From the NCBI RefSeq assembly GCF_036370855.1, contig NW_026991372.1:712063-776062 (forward strand): a stretch of 64,000 bases of DNA. Reading direction: 5' to 3'. The translations under genes and the position numbers were made by a program. This DNA comes from Dromaius novaehollandiae. Lineage: Eukaryota; Chordata; Aves; Casuariiformes; Dromaiidae. This document shows positions 1 to 14,016 of this stretch, piece after piece (the stretch's first letter is position 1; every line of letters begins with the position of its first letter). The notes beneath the pieces are model-generated. The model searched no databases. It was not told the DNA's origin and saw nothing but the letters and a program-made list of their open reading frames with translations.

Positions 1-1112
1 GCCCCTTAGACACCCTCTAGTCTCTTAGCAACCCCTCCAGATTTCTTCTTTCTTCCCTAGAGGCATTATTTGACAGTGTATACAGCTTAGCACCCCTCTA
101 GTGCGCTCTGGACCCTTTTTTTTCACAGAATTGGGCCCCCCAGATATATTTGGAATCTCCAGGCCCCTTTAGACACCCTCTAGTCTCCTCGCAACCCCTT
201 CAGATTTTTCTGTTCTTCCCCAGAGGCATTTCTTGAGCGTGTAGACGCCTTAGCACCCCTCTAGTGCACTCTGGACCCGTCTTTTCCACAGAATTGGGCC
301 CCCCAGCTGTCTTTTGGTCCCCCCAGCTGTCTTTTGGTCCCCAGACCACTTTTGACACCCTCTAGTCTGCTTGCAACCTCTCCAGATTTCTCCCTTCTTC
401 CCCAGAGGCATTTCTAGCCCATGTAGACACCTTAACACTCCTCTAGTGCGCGCTGGACCCCTCTTTTCTACAGAATTGGGCCCCCCAGCTCTCTTCTGGC
501 CCCCCAGACCCCTTAGACACTTTCTAGTCTCCTCTCAACCCCTCCAGATTTCTCCCTTCTTCCCCAGAGCCATTTCGTGACAGTGTAGACCCCTTAGCAT
601 CCCTCTAGTGTGCTCTGGACCCCTCTTTTCCACAGAATTGGGCCCCGCAGATATCCTTGGGACCTCTAGGCCGCTTAGACACTCTCTAGTCTCCTCGCAA
701 CTCCTCCAGATTTCTCCCTTCTTCCCCAGAGGCATTTCTAGTCCATGTAGAAACGTAAGCACTCCTCTAGTGTGGTCTGGACCCCTTTATTCCACAGAAC
801 GGGGCCCACCAGCCCTCTTCTGCTCCCCCAGACCCCTTAGACCCCCTCTAGTCTCCTCGCAACCCCTCCAGATTTCTCCCTTCTTCCCCAGAGGCATTTC
901 TGGACCATGTAGACCCCTTAGCACCCCTCTAGTGCACTCTGGACCCCTCTTTTCCACAGAATGGGTCCCCCCGCCAGCTATCTTTTGGCCCCCCAGACGC
1001 CTTAGACACCCTCTAGGCTCCTCGCAACCCCTCCAGATTTCTCCCTTCTTCCCCAGAGGCATTTCTTGACCGTGTCGACACCTTAGCACCCCTCTACTGC
1101 GCTCTGGACCCC

Positions 1113-1246
1113 TAAGGTGTTGACGTGGTCAAGAAATGCCTATGGGGAAGAAGGAAGCCATCTGGAGGGCTTCTGCGGAGACTACAGGGTGTCTTGGGGG
1201 TCTGGGGACCAAATGAGAGGTGGGGTCCCCACTTTGTGGAAAAGAG
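1113..1246 (-). repeat. Inverted satellite monomer segment
   Basis: About 134 bp here are the reverse complement of the surrounding monomers: it reads CAAGAAATGCC and then TTGTGGAAAAGAG, complements of the GGCATTTCTTG and CTCTTTTCCACA boxes. Direct-orientation satellite resumes at once on both sides. All other monomers I read, apart from the second copy near 10.7 kb, are in one orientation. Confidence 0.9.
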
Positions 1247-4200
1247 CACCCCTCTAGTGCCCTCTTGATCCCTCTGTTCAACGGAATAGGACCCCTAGCT
1301 CTCTTTTGGCCCCCCAGACCCCTTAGACACCCTCTAGTCTCCTTGCCACACCTCCAGATTTCTCCCTTCTTCCCCAGAGGCATTTCTAGCCCATGTAGAC
1401 ACGTAAGCACTCCTCTAGTGTGCTCTAGATCCCTCTTTTCCACATAATGGGGCCCCTCAGCTCTCTTCTGGCCCCCCAGACCCCTTAGACACCCTCTAGT
1501 CTCCTCGCAACCCCTCCAGATTTCTCCCTTCCTCCCCAGAAGCATTTATGGACAGTGTAGACGCCTTAGCACCCCTCTAGTGCGCTCTGGACCCCTCTTT
1601 TCCACAGAATTGGGCCCCGCAGATATCCTTGGGACCTCCAGGCCCCTTAGACACCATCTAGTCTCCTTGCCACCCCTCCAGATTTCTCCCTTCTTCCCCA
1701 GAGCCATTTCTTGACAGTGTAGACGCCTTAGCACCCCTCTAGTGCGCTCTGGACCCCTCTTTTCCACAGAATTGGGCCACCCAGATATCTTTGGGACCTC
1801 CAGACTCCTTCGACCCCCGCCAGTCTCCTTGCAACCCGTCCTGATTTCTCCCTTCTTCCCCAGAGGCATTTCTTGACAGTGTAGATGCCTTAGCACCCCT
1901 CTAGTGTGCTCTGGACCACTCTTTTCCACAGAACTGGGCCCCGCAGCTCTCTTCTGGCCCCCCAGACCCCTTAGACACCATCTAGTCTCCTCGCAACCCT
2001 GTCCAGATTTCTCCCTTCTTCCCCAGAGGCATTCCTTGACAGTGTTAGACCCCTTAGCACCCCTCTAGTGCGCTCTGGACCCCTCTTTTCCACATAATAG
2101 GGCACCGCAGATATCTTTGGGACCTCCAGACCCCTTAGACCCCCTCTAGTCTCCTCGCAACCCCTCCAGATTTCTCCCTTCTTCCCCAGAAGCATTTCTT
2201 GACTATGTAGACACCTTAGCACCCTTCTAGTGTGCTCTGGATCTCTCTTTTCCACAGAATTGGGCCCCCAGATATCTTTGGGACCTCCAGACCCCTTTAG
2301 ACACCCTCTAGTCTCCTCGCATCTCCTCCAGATTTCTCCCTTCTTCCCCAGAATCATTTCTTGACTATGTAGACACCTTAGCACCCCTCTAGTGCGCTCT
2401 GGACCCCTCTTTTTCACAGAATTGGCCCCCCAGATATCTTTGGGACCTCCAGACCCCTTTAGACACCCTCTAGTCTCCTCGCATCTCCTCCAGATTTCTC
2501 CCTTCTTCCCCAGAGCCATTTCTTCACAGTGTAGACGCCTTAGCACCCCTCTAGTGCGCTCTGGACCCCTCTTTTCCACAGAATTGGGTCCCCCCAGCTC
2601 TCATCTGGCCCCCTAGGCCCCTTAGACCCCCTCTAGTCTCCTCGCAACCCCTCCAGATTACACTCTTCTTCCCCAGAGGCATTTCTAGCCCATGTAGACA
2701 CCTTAGCACTCCTCTAGTGTGCTCTGGAACTGTCTTCTCCACAGAATTGGGTCCCGCAGCTCTCTTCTGGCCTCCCAGGCCCCTTAGACTCCTTTTAATC
2801 TCTTCGCAACCCCCTTCAGATTTCTCCCTTCTTCCCCAGAGGCATTTCTAGACCATGTAGACGCCTTAGCACCCCTCTAGTGTGCTCTGGAACCCTCTTT
2901 TCCACAGAATTGGGCCCCCCAGATATCTTTGAGACCTCCAGACCCCTTAGACCTCCTCTAGTCTCATTGCAACTCCTCCAGATTTCTCCCTTCTTTCCCA
3001 GAGGCATTTCTTGACTATGTAGACACCTTAGCACTCCTCTAGTGCACTCTGGACCCCTCTTTTCCACAGAATTGGGCCCCCTAGATATCTTAGGGGTCTC
3101 CACACCCCTTAGACACTCTCTAGTCTCCTCGCAACCCCTCCAGATTTCTCCCTTCTTCCCCAGAGCCATTTCTTGACAGTGTAGACGCCTTAGCACCCCT
3201 CTAGTGCGCTCTGGACCCCTCTTTTCCACAGAATTGGGTCCCCCAGCACTCTTCTGGCCCGCAGGCCACTTAGACACCCTCTAGTCTCCTCGCAACCCCT
3301 CCAGATTTCTTCTTTCTTCCCTAGAGGCATTATATGACAGTGTATACACTTTAGCACTCCTCTAGTGCGCTCTGGACCCTTTTTTTTCACAGAATTGGGC
3401 CCCCCAGATATATTTGGAGTCTCCAGGCCCCTTTAGACACCCTCTAGTCTCCTCGCAACCCCTTCAGATTTTTCTGTTCTTCCCCAGAGGCATTTCTTGA
3501 GCGTGTAGACGCCTTAGCACCCCTCTAGTGCACTCTGGACCCCTCTTTTCCACAGAATTGGGACCCCAGCTGTCTTGTGGCCCCCAGGCCCCTTAGGCAT
3601 CCTCTAGTCTCCTTGCAACCCTCTCCAGATTTCTCCCTTCTTCCCCAGAGGCATTTCTAGTCCATGTAGACACGTAAGCACTCCTCTAGTGTGCTCTGGA
3701 TCCCTTTTTTCCACATAATGGGGCTCCCCAACTCTCTTCTGGCCCCCCAGACCCCTTAGACACCCTCTAGTCTCCTCACAACCCCTCCAGATTTCTCCCT
3801 TCTTCCCCAGAGGCATTTCTTGACAGTGTAGACGCCTTAGCACCCCTCTAGTGCACTCTGGATCCCTCTTTTCCACAGAATTGGGCCCCGCAGATATCCT
3901 TGGGACCTCCAGGCCCCTTAGACCCCCTCTAGTCTCCTCGCAACCCCTCCAGATTTCTCCCTTCTTCCCCAGAGCCGTTTCGTGACAGTGTAGACCCCTT
4001 AGCATCCCTCTAGTGTGCTCTGGACCCCTCTTTTCCACAGAATTGGGCCCCACAGATATCTTTGGGACCTCCAGACCCCTTAGACACTCTCCAGTCTCCT
4101 CGCAACCCCTCCAGATTTCTCCCTTCTTCCCCAGATCCATTTCTAGTCCATGTAGAAACGTAAGAACTCCTCTAGTGTGCTCTGGACCCCTTTTTTCCAC

Positions 4201-4420
4201 AGAACGGGGCCCACCAGCCCTCTTCTGCTCCCCCAGACCCCTTAGACCCCCTCTAGTCTCCTTGCAACCCCTCCAGATTTCTCCCTTCTTCCCCAGAGGC
4301 ATTTCTGGAGCATGTAGACCCATCAGCACACCTCTAGTGCGCTCTGGACCCCTCTTTGCCACAGAATGGCCCCCCCCCCCCAGCTCTCTTGTGGGTCTCT
4401 AGTCCTCTTAGACAGCCTCT

Positions 4421-5881
4421 GTGGTCATCGCCACCCCTTCCACATTTCTCCCTTCTTCCCCAGAGCCATTTCTTGACAGTGTAGACGCCTTAGCACCCCT
4501 CTAGTGCGCTCTGGACCCCTCTTTTCCACAGAATTGGGCCACCCAGATATCTTTGGGACCTCCAGACTCCTTCGACCCCCGCCAGTCTCCTCACAACCCC
4601 TCCTGATTTCTCCCTTCTTCCCCAGAGGCATTTCTTGACAGTGTAGATGCCTTAGCACCCCTCTACTGTGCTCTGGACCCCCCTTTTCCACAGAATTGGG
4701 CCCACCAGATATCTTTCGGATCTCCAGACGCTTTAGACACCATCTAGTCTCCTTGCAACCCCTCCAGATTTCTCCCTTCTTCCCCAGAGGAATTTCTTGA
4801 CCATGTAGACCCCTTAGCACCCCTCTAGTGCACTCTGGACCCCTCTGTTCCACAGAATTGGGCGCCCCAGATATCTTTGGAACCTCCAGACCCCTTAGAC
4901 ACCCTCTAGTCTCCTCGCAACTCCTCCAGATTTCTCCCTTCTACCCCAGTGGCATTTCTTCACAGCGTAGACACCTTAGCACCCCTCTAGTGCACTCTGG
5001 ACCCCTCTTTTCCACAGAATTGGGACCCCAGCTGTCTTGTGGCCCCCAGGCCCCTTAGGCATCCTCTAGTCTCCTTGCAACCCTCTCCAGATTTCTCCCT
5101 TCTTCCCCAGAGGCATTTCTAGTCCATGTAGACACGTAAGCACTCCTCTAGTGTGCTCTGGATCCCTTTTTTCCACATAATGGGGCTCCCCAACTCTCTT
5201 CTGGCCCCCCAGACCCCTTAGACACCCTCTAGTCTCCTCACAACCCCTCCAGATTTCTCCCTTCTTCCCCAGAGGCATTTCTTGACAGTGTAGACGCCTT
5301 AGCACCCCTCTAGTGCACTCTGGATCCCTCTTTTCCACAGAATTGGGCCCCGCAGATATCCTTGGGACCTCCAGGCCCCTTAGACCCCCTCTAGTCTCCT
5401 CGCAACCCCTCCAGATTTCTCCCTTCTTCCCCAGAGCCGTTTCGTGACAGTGTAGACCCCTTAGCATCCCTCTAGTGTGCTCTGGACCCCTCTTTTCCAC
5501 AGAATTGGGCCCCACAGATATCTTTGGGACCTCCAGACCCCTTAGACACTCTCCAGTCTCCTCGCAACCCCTCCAGATTTCTCCCTTCTTCCCCAGATCC
5601 ATTTCTAGTCCATGTAGAAACGTAAGAACTCCTCTAGTGTGCTCTGGACCCCTTTTTTCCACAGAACGGGGCCCACCAGCCCTCTTCTGCTCCCCCAGAC
5701 CCCTTAGACCCCCTCTAGTCTCCTTGCAACCCCTCCAGATTTCTCCCTTCTTCCCCAGAGGCATTTCTGGAGCATGTAGACCCATCAGCACACCTCTAGT
5801 GCGCTCTGGACCCCTCTTTGCCACAGAATGGCCCCCCCCCCCAGCTCTCTTGTGGGTCTCTAGTCCTCTTAGACAGCCTCT
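4421..5881. repeat. Higher-order-repeat period of 1,461 bp (9 monomers)
   Basis: A diagnostic variant monomer containing GTGGTCATCGCCACCCC begins at 4421 and again at 5882. The intervening DNA is a near-exact tandem duplication: the sequence around 3604-4853 recurs at 5066-6314 with the same variants. This is the shortest macro-period in the array. Confidence 0.85.
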
Positions 5882-8800
5882 GTGGTCATCGCCACCCCTT
5901 CCACATTTCTCCCTTCTTCCCCAGAGCCATTTCTTGACAGTGTAGACGCCTTAGCACCCCTCTAGTGCGCTCTGGACCCCTCTTTTCCACAGAATTGGGC
6001 CACCCAGATATCTTTGGGACCTCCAGACTCCTTCGACCCCCGCCAGTCTCCTCACAACCCCTCCTGATTTCTCCCTTCTTCCCCAGAGGCATTTCTTGAC
6101 AGTGTAGATGCCTTAGCACCCCTCTACTGTGCTCTGGACCCCCCTTTTCCACAGAATTGGGCCCACCAGATATCTTTCGGATCTCCAGACGCTTTAGACA
6201 CCATCTAGTCTCCTTGCAACCCCTCCAGATTTCTCCCTTCTTCCCCAGAGGAATTTCTTGACCATGTAGACCCCTTAGCACCCCTCTAGTGCACTCTGGA
6301 CCCCTCTGTTCCACAGAATTGGGCGCCCCAGATATCTTTGGAACCTCCAGACCCCTTAGACACCCTCTAGTCTCCTCGCAACTCCTCCAGATTTCTCCCT
6401 TCTACCCCAGTGGCATTTCTTCACAGCGTAGACACCTTAGCACCCCTCTAGTGCACTCTGGACCCCTCTTTTCCAAAGAATGGGGCCCCCGAGCTCTCCT
6501 CTGGGCCCCCAGACCCCTTAGACACCCCCTAGTCTCTTTGCAACCCCACCAGATTTCTCCCTTCTTCCTCAGAGGCATATCTGGACCATGTAGGCACCTT
6601 AGCACCCCTCTAGTGTGCTTTGGACCACTCTTTTCCACAGAACTGGGCCCCGCAGCTCTCTTCTGGCCCCCCAGACCCCTTAGACACCCTCTAGTCTCCT
6701 CGCAACCCCTGCAGATTTCTCCCTTCTTCCCCAGAAGCATTTATGGACAGTGTAGATGGCTTAGCACCCCTCTAGTGCACTCTGGACCCCTCTGTTCCAC
6801 AGAATTGGGCCCCCTAGATATCTTAGGGGTCTCCCACCCCTTAGACACTCTCTAGTCTCCTCGCAACCCCTCCAGATTTCTCCCTTCTTCCCCAGAGCCA
6901 TTTCTTGACAGTGTAGACCGCTTAGCACCCCACTAGTGCACTCTGGACCCCTCTTTTCCACAGAATGGGGGCCCCCAGATATCTTTGGGGCCTCGAGACC
7001 CCTTAGACACCGTCTAGTCTCCTTGCAGCCCCTCCAGATATCTCCCTTCTTCCCCAGAGGCATTTCTTGATAGTGTACACGCCTTAACACCCCTCTAGTG
7101 CACTCTGGACCCCTCTTTTCCACAGAATGGGCCCCCCCAGCTCTCTTGTGGGCCTCTAACCCCGTTAAACCCCCTCTAGTCTCCTCGCAACCCCTCCAGA
7201 TTTCTTCTTTCTTCCCCAGAGGCATTTCTTGACAAAGTAAACCACGTAGCATCCCTCTAGTGCACTCTGGACCCCTCTTTTCCACAGGATTGTGCCCCCC
7301 AGATATCTTTGGGACCTCCAGGCCCCTTAGACACCCTCTAGTCTCCTAGCAACCCCTCCAGATTTCTTCTTTCTTCCCTAGAGGCATTATTTGACAGTGT
7401 ATACAGCTTAGCACCCCTCTAGTGCGCTCTGGACCCTTTTTTTTTTTTCACAGAATTGGGCCCCCCAGATATATTTGGAATCTCCAGGCCCCTTAAACAG
7501 CCTCTAGTCTCCTCGCAACCCCTTCAGATTTTTCTGTTCTTCCCCAGAGGCATTTCTTGAGCGTGTAGACGCCTTAGCACCCCTCTAGTGCACTCTGGAC
7601 CTGTCTTTTCCACAGAATTGGGCCCCCCAGCTGTCTTTTGGTCCCCAGACCACTTTAGACACCCTCTAGTCTCCTTGCAACCTCTCCAGATTTCTCCCTT
7701 CTTCCCCAGAGGCATTTCTAGCCCATGTAGACACCTTAACACTCCTCTACTGCACGCTGGACCCCTCTTTTCTACAGAATTGGGCCCCCCAGCTCTCTTC
7801 TGGCCCCCCAGACCCCTTAGACACTTTCTAGTCTCCTCTCAACCCCTCCAGATTTCTCCCTTCTTCCCCAGAGGTATTTCTTGACAGTGTAGACCCCTTA
7901 GCATCCCTCTAGTGTGCTCTGGACCCCTCTTTTCCACAGAATTGGGCCCCGCAGATATCCTTGGGACCTCTAGGCCGCTTAGACACTCTCTAGTCTCCTC
8001 GCAACTCCTCCAGATTTCTCCCTTCTTCCCCAGAGGCATTTCTAGTCCATGTAGAAACGTAAGCACTCCTCTAGTGTGGTCTGGACCCCTTTATTCCACA
8101 GAACGGGGCCCACCAGCCCTCTTCTGCTCCCCCAGACCCCTTAGACCCCCTCTAGTCTCCTGGCAACCACTCCAGATTTCTCCCTTCTTCCCCAGAGGCA
8201 TTTCTGGACCATGTAGACCCCTTAGCACCCCTCTAGTGCACTCTGGATCCCTCTTTTCCACAGAATGGGTCCCCCCGCCAGCTATCTTTTGGCCCCCCAG
8301 ACGCCTTAGACACCCTCTAGTCTCCTCGCAACCCCTCCAGATTTCTCCCTTCTTCCCCAGAGGCATTTCTTGACAGTGTAGACGCCTTAGCACCCCTCTA
8401 GTGCGCTCTGGACCCCTCTTTTCCACAGGATTGTGCCCCCCAGATATCTTTGGGACCTCCAGACCCCTTTAGACACCCTCTAGTCTCCTCGCATCTCCTC
8501 CAGATTTCTCCCTTCTACCCCAGAGCCATTTCTTCACAGTGTAGACGCCTTAGCACCCCTCTAGTGCGCTCTGGACCCCTCTTTTCCACAGAATTGGGTC
8601 CCCCCAGCTCTCATCTGGCCCCCTAGGCCCCTTAGACCCCCTCTAGTCTCCTCGCAACCCCTCCAGATTACACTCTTCTTCCCCAGAGGCATTTCTAGCC
8701 CATGTAGACACCTTAGCACTCCTCTAGTGTGCTCTGGAACTGTCTTCTCCACAGAATTGGGTCCCGCAGCTCTCTTCTGGCCTCCCAGGCCCCTTAGATT

Positions 8801-11800
8801 CCTTTTAATCTCTTCGCAACCCCCTTCAGATTTCTCCCTTCTTCCCCAGAGGCATTTCTAGACCATGTAGACGCCTTAGCACCCCTCTAGTGTGCTCTGG
8901 AACCCTCTTTTCCACAGAATTGGGCCCCCCAGGTATCTTTGAGACCTCCAGACCCCTTAGACCTCCTCTAGTCTCATTGCAACTCCTCCAGATTTCTCCC
9001 TTCTTTCCCAGAGGCATTTCTTGACTATGTAGACACCTTAGCACCCCTCTAGTGCACTCTGGACCCCTCTTTTCCACAGAATTGGGCCCCCTAGATATCT
9101 TCGGGGTCTCCACACCCCTTAGACACTCTCTAGTCTCCTCGCAACCCCTCCAGATTTCTCCCTTCTTCCCCAGAGCCATTTCTTGACAGTGTAGACCGCT
9201 TAGCACCCCACTAGTGCACTCTGGACCCCTCTTTTCCACAGAATGGGGGCCCCCAGATATCTTTGGGGCCTCGAGACCCCTTAGACACCGTCTAGTCTCC
9301 TTGCAACCCCTCCAGATTTCTCCCTTCTTCCCCAGAGGCATTTCTTGATAGTGTACACGCCTTAACACCCCTCTAGTGCACTCTGGACCCCTCTTTTCCA
9401 CAGAATGGGCCCCCCCAGCTCTCTTGTGGGCCTCTAACCCCGTTAAACCCCCTCTAGTCTCCTCACAACCCCTCCAGATTTCTTCTTTCTTCCCCAGAGG
9501 CATTTCTTGACAAAGTAAACCACGTAGCACCCCTCTAGTGCACTCTGGACCCCTCTTTTCCACAGGATTGTGTCCCCCAGATATCTTTGGGCCCTCCAGG
9601 CCCCTTAGACACCCTCTAGTCTCTTAGCAACCCCTCCAGATTTCTTCTTTCTTCCCTAGAGGCATTATTTGACAGTGTATACAGCTTAGCACCCCTCTAG
9701 TGCGCTCTGGACCCTTTTTTTTCACAGAATTGGGCCCCCCAGATATATTTGGAATCTCCAGGCCCCTTAAACAGCCTCTAGTCTCCTCGCAACCCCTTCA
9801 GATTTTTCTGTTCTTCCCCAGAGGCATTTCTTGAGCGTGTAGACGCCTTAGCACCCCTCTAGTGCACTCTGGACCCGTCTTTTCCACAGAATTGGGCCCC
9901 CCAGCTGTCTTTTGGTCCCCCCAGCTGTCTTTTGGTCCCCAGACCACTTTTGACACCCTCTAGTCTGCTTGCAACCTCTCCAGATTTCTCCCTTCTTCCC
10001 CAGAGGCATTTCTAGCCCATGTAGACACCTTAACACTCCTCTAGTGCGCGCTGGACCCCTCTTTTCTACAGAATTGGGCCCCCCAGCTCTCTTCTGGCCC
10101 CCCAGACCCCTTAGACACTTTCTAGTCTCCTCTCAACCCCTCCAGATTTCTCCCTTCTTCCCCAGAGCCATTTCGTGACAGTGTAGACCCCTTAGCATCC
10201 CTCTAGTGTGCTCTGGACCCCTCTTTTCCACAGAATTGGGCCCCGCAGATATCCTTGGGACCTCTAGGCCGCTTAGACACTCTCTAGTCTCCTCGCAACT
10301 CCTCCAGATTTCTCCCTTCTTCCCCAGAGGCATTTCTAGTCCATGTAGAAACGTAAGCACTCCTCTAGTGTGGTCTGGACCCCTTTTTTCCACAGAACGG
10401 GGCCCACCAGCCCTCTTCTGCTCCCCCAGACCCCTTAGACCCCCTCTAGTCTCCTCGCAACCCCTCCAGATTTCTCCCTTCTTCCCCAGAGGCATTTCTG
10501 GACCATGTAGACCCCTTAGCACCCCTCTAGTGCACTCTGGATCCCTCTTTTCCACAGAATGGGTCCCCCCGCCAGCTATCTTTTGGCCCCCCAGACGCCT
10601 TAGACACCCTCTAGGCTCCTCGCAACCCCTCCAGATTTCTCCCTTCTTCCCCAGAGGCATTTCTTGACCGTGTCGACACCTTAGCACCCCTCTACTGCGC
10701 TCTGGACCCCTAAGGTGTTGACGTGGTCAAGAAATGCCTATGGGGAAGAAGGAAGCCATCTGGAGGGCTTCTGCGGAGACTACAGGGTGTCTTGGGGGTC
10801 TGGGGACCAAATGAGAGGTGGGGTCCCCACTTTGTGGAAAAGAGCACCCCTCTAGTGCCCTCTTGATCCCTCTGTTCAACGGAATAGGACCCCTAGCTCT
10901 CTTTTGGCCCCCCAGACCCCTTAGACACCCTCTAGTCTCCTTGCCACACCTCCAGATTTCTCCCTTCTTCCCCAGAGGCATTTCTAGCCCATGTAGACAC
11001 GTAAGCACTCCTCTAGTGTGCTCTCGATCCCTCTTTTCCACATAATGGGGCCCCCCAGCTCTCTTCTGGCCCCCCAGACCCCTTAGACACCCTCTAGTCT
11101 CCTCGCAACCCCTCCAGATTTCTCCCTTCCTCCCCAGAAGCATTTATGGACAGTGTAGACGCCTTAGCACCCCTCTAGTGCGCTCTGGACCCCTCTTTTC
11201 CACAGAATTGGGCCCCGCAGATATCCTTGGGACCTCCAGGCCCCTTAGACACCATCTAGTCTCCTTGCCACCCCTCCAGATTTCTCCCTTCTTCCCCAGA
11301 GCCATTTCTTGACAGTGTAGACGCCTTAGCACCCCTCTAGTGCGCTCTGGACCCCTCTTTTCCACAGAATTGGGCCACCCAGATATCTTTGGGACCTCCA
11401 GACTCCTTCGACCCCCGCCAGTCTCCTTGCAACCCGTCCTGATTTCTCCCTTCTTCCCCAGAGGCATTTCTTGACAGTGTAGATGCCTTAGCACCCCTCT
11501 AGTGTGCTCTGGACCACTCTTTTCCACAGAACTGGGCCCCGCAGCTCTCTTCTGGCCCCCCAGACCCCTTAGACACCATCTAGTCTCCTCGCAACCCTGT
11601 CCAGATTTCTCCCTTCTTCCCCAGAGGCATTCCTTGACAGTGTTAGACCCCTTAGCACCCCTCTAGTGCGCTCTGGACCCCTCTTTTCCACATAATAGGG
11701 CACCGCAGATATCTTTGGGACCTCCAGACCCCTTAGACCCCCTCTAGTCTCCTCGCAACCCCTCCAGATTTCTCCCTTCTTCCCCAGAAGCATTTCTTGA

Positions 11801-14016
11801 CTATGTAGACACCTTAGCACCCTTCTAGTGTGCTCTGGATCTCTCTTTTCCACAGAATTGGGCCCCCAGATATCTTTGGGACCTCCAGACCCCTTTAGAC
11901 ACCCTCTAGTCTCCTCGCATCTCCTCCAGATTTCTCCCTTCTTCCCCAGAATCATTTCTTGACTATGTAGACACCTTAGCACCCCTCTAGTGCGCTCTGG
12001 ACCCCTCTTTTTCACAGAATTGGCCCCCCAGATATCTTTGGGACCTCCAGACCCCTTTAGACACCCTCTAGTCTCCTCGCATCTCCTCCAGATTTCTCCC
12101 TTCTTCCCCAGAGCCATTTCTTCACAGTGTAGACGCCTTAGCACCCCTCTAGTGCGCTCTGGACCCCTCTTTTCCACAGAATTGGGTCCCCCCAGCTCTC
12201 ATCTGGCCCCCTAGGCCCCTTAGACCCCCTCTAGTCTCCTCGCAACCCCTCCAGATTACACTCTTCTTCCCCAGAGGCATTTCTAGCCCATGTAGACACC
12301 TTAGCACTCCTCTAGTGTGCTCTGGAACTGTCTTCTCCACAGAATTGGGTCCCGCAGCTCTCTTCTGGCCTCCCAGGCCCCTTAGACTCCTTTTAATCTC
12401 TTCGCAACCCCCTTCAGATTTCTCCCTTCTTCCCCAGAGGCATTTCTAGACCATGTAGACGCCTTAGCACCCCTCTAGTGTGCTCTGGAACCCTCTTTTC
12501 CACAGAATTGGGCCCCCCAGATATCTTTGAGACCTCCAGACCCCTTAGACCTCCTCTAGTCTCATTGCAACTCCTCCAGATTTCTCCCTTCTTTCCCAGA
12601 GGCATTTCTTGACTATGTAGACACCTTAGCACTCCTCTAGTGCACTCTGGACCCCTCTTTTCCACAGAATTGGGCCCCCTAGATATCTTAGGGGTCTCCA
12701 CACCCCTTAGACACTCTCTAGTCTCCTCGCAACCCCTCCAGATTTCTCCCTTCTTCCCCAGAGCCATTTCTTGACAGTGTAGACGCCTTAGCACCCCTCT
12801 AGTGCGCTCTGGACCCCTCTTTTCCACAGAATTGGGTCCCCCAGCACTCTTCTGGCCCGCAGGCCACTTAGACACCCTCTAGTCTCCTCGCAACCCCTCC
12901 AGATTTCTTCTTTCTTCCCTAGAGGCATTATATGACAGTGTATACACTTTAGCACTCCTCTAGTGCGCTCTGGACCCTTTTTTTTCACAGAATTGGGCCC
13001 CCCAGATATATTTGGAGTCTCCAGGCCCCTTAGACACCCTCTAGTCTCCTCGCAACCCCTTCAGATTTTTCTGTTCTTCCCCAGAGGCATTTCTTGAGCG
13101 TGTAGACGCCTTAGCACCCCTCTAGTGCACTCTGGACCCCTCTTTTCCACAGAATTGGGACCCCAGCTGTCTTGTGGCCCCCAGGCCCCTTAGGCATCCT
13201 CTAGTCTCCTTGCAACCCTCTCCAGATTTCTCCCTTCTTCCCCAGAGGCATTTCTAGTCCATGTAGACACGTAAGCACTCCTCTAGTGTGCTCTGGATCC
13301 CTTTTTTCCACATAATGGGGCTCCCCAACTCTCTTCTGGCCCCCCAGACCCCTTAGACACCCTCTAGTCTCCTCACAACCCCTCCAGATTTCTCCCTTCT
13401 TCCCCAGAGGCATTTCTTGACAGTGTAGACGCCTTAGCACCCCTCTAGTGCACTCTGGATCCCTCTTTTCCACAGAATTGGGCCCCGCAGATATCCTTGG
13501 GACCTCCAGGCCCCTTAGACCCCCTCTAGTCTCCTCGCAACCCCTCCAGATTTCTCCCTTCTTCCCCAGAGCCGTTTCGTGACAGTGTAGACCCCTTAGC
13601 ATCCCTCTAGTGTGCTCTGGACCCCTCTTTTCCACAGAATTGGGCCCCACAGATATCTTTGGGACCTCCAGACCCCTTAGACACTCTCCAATCTCCTCGC
13701 AACCCCTCCAGATTTCTCCCTTCTTCCCCAGATCCATTTCTAGTCCATGTAGAAACGTAAGAACTCCTCTAGTGTGCTCTGGACCCCTTTTTTCCACAGA
13801 ACGGGGCCCACCAGCCCTCTTCTGCTCCCCCAGACCCCTTAGACCCCCTCTAGTCTCCTTGCAACCCCTCCAGATTTCTCCCTTCTTCCCCAGAGGCATT
13901 TCTGGAGCATGTAGACCCATCAGCACACCTCTAGTGCGCTCTGGACCCCTCTTTGCCACAGAATGGCCCCCCCCCCCAGCTCTCTTGTGGGTCTCTAGTC
14001 CTCTTAGACAGCCTCT
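5882..14016. repeat. Higher-order-repeat period of 8,135 bp (~50 monomers)
   Basis: Bounded by the GTGGTCATCG marker at 5882 and 14017. Sequence at about 6289-9590 corresponds to about 14424-17720 with offset 8,134-8,135. A second relationship overlaps it: about 1-5010 corresponds to 9599-14606 with offset 9,596-9,598. The block is therefore a mosaic of two duplications. Confidence 0.8.
10711..10844 (-). repeat. Inverted satellite monomer segment, second copy
   Basis: Same inverted segment with the same junctions, 9,598 bp after the first. It travelled with the 9.6-kb duplication rather than arising independently. The shorter-period copies further right lack it. Confidence 0.9.
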
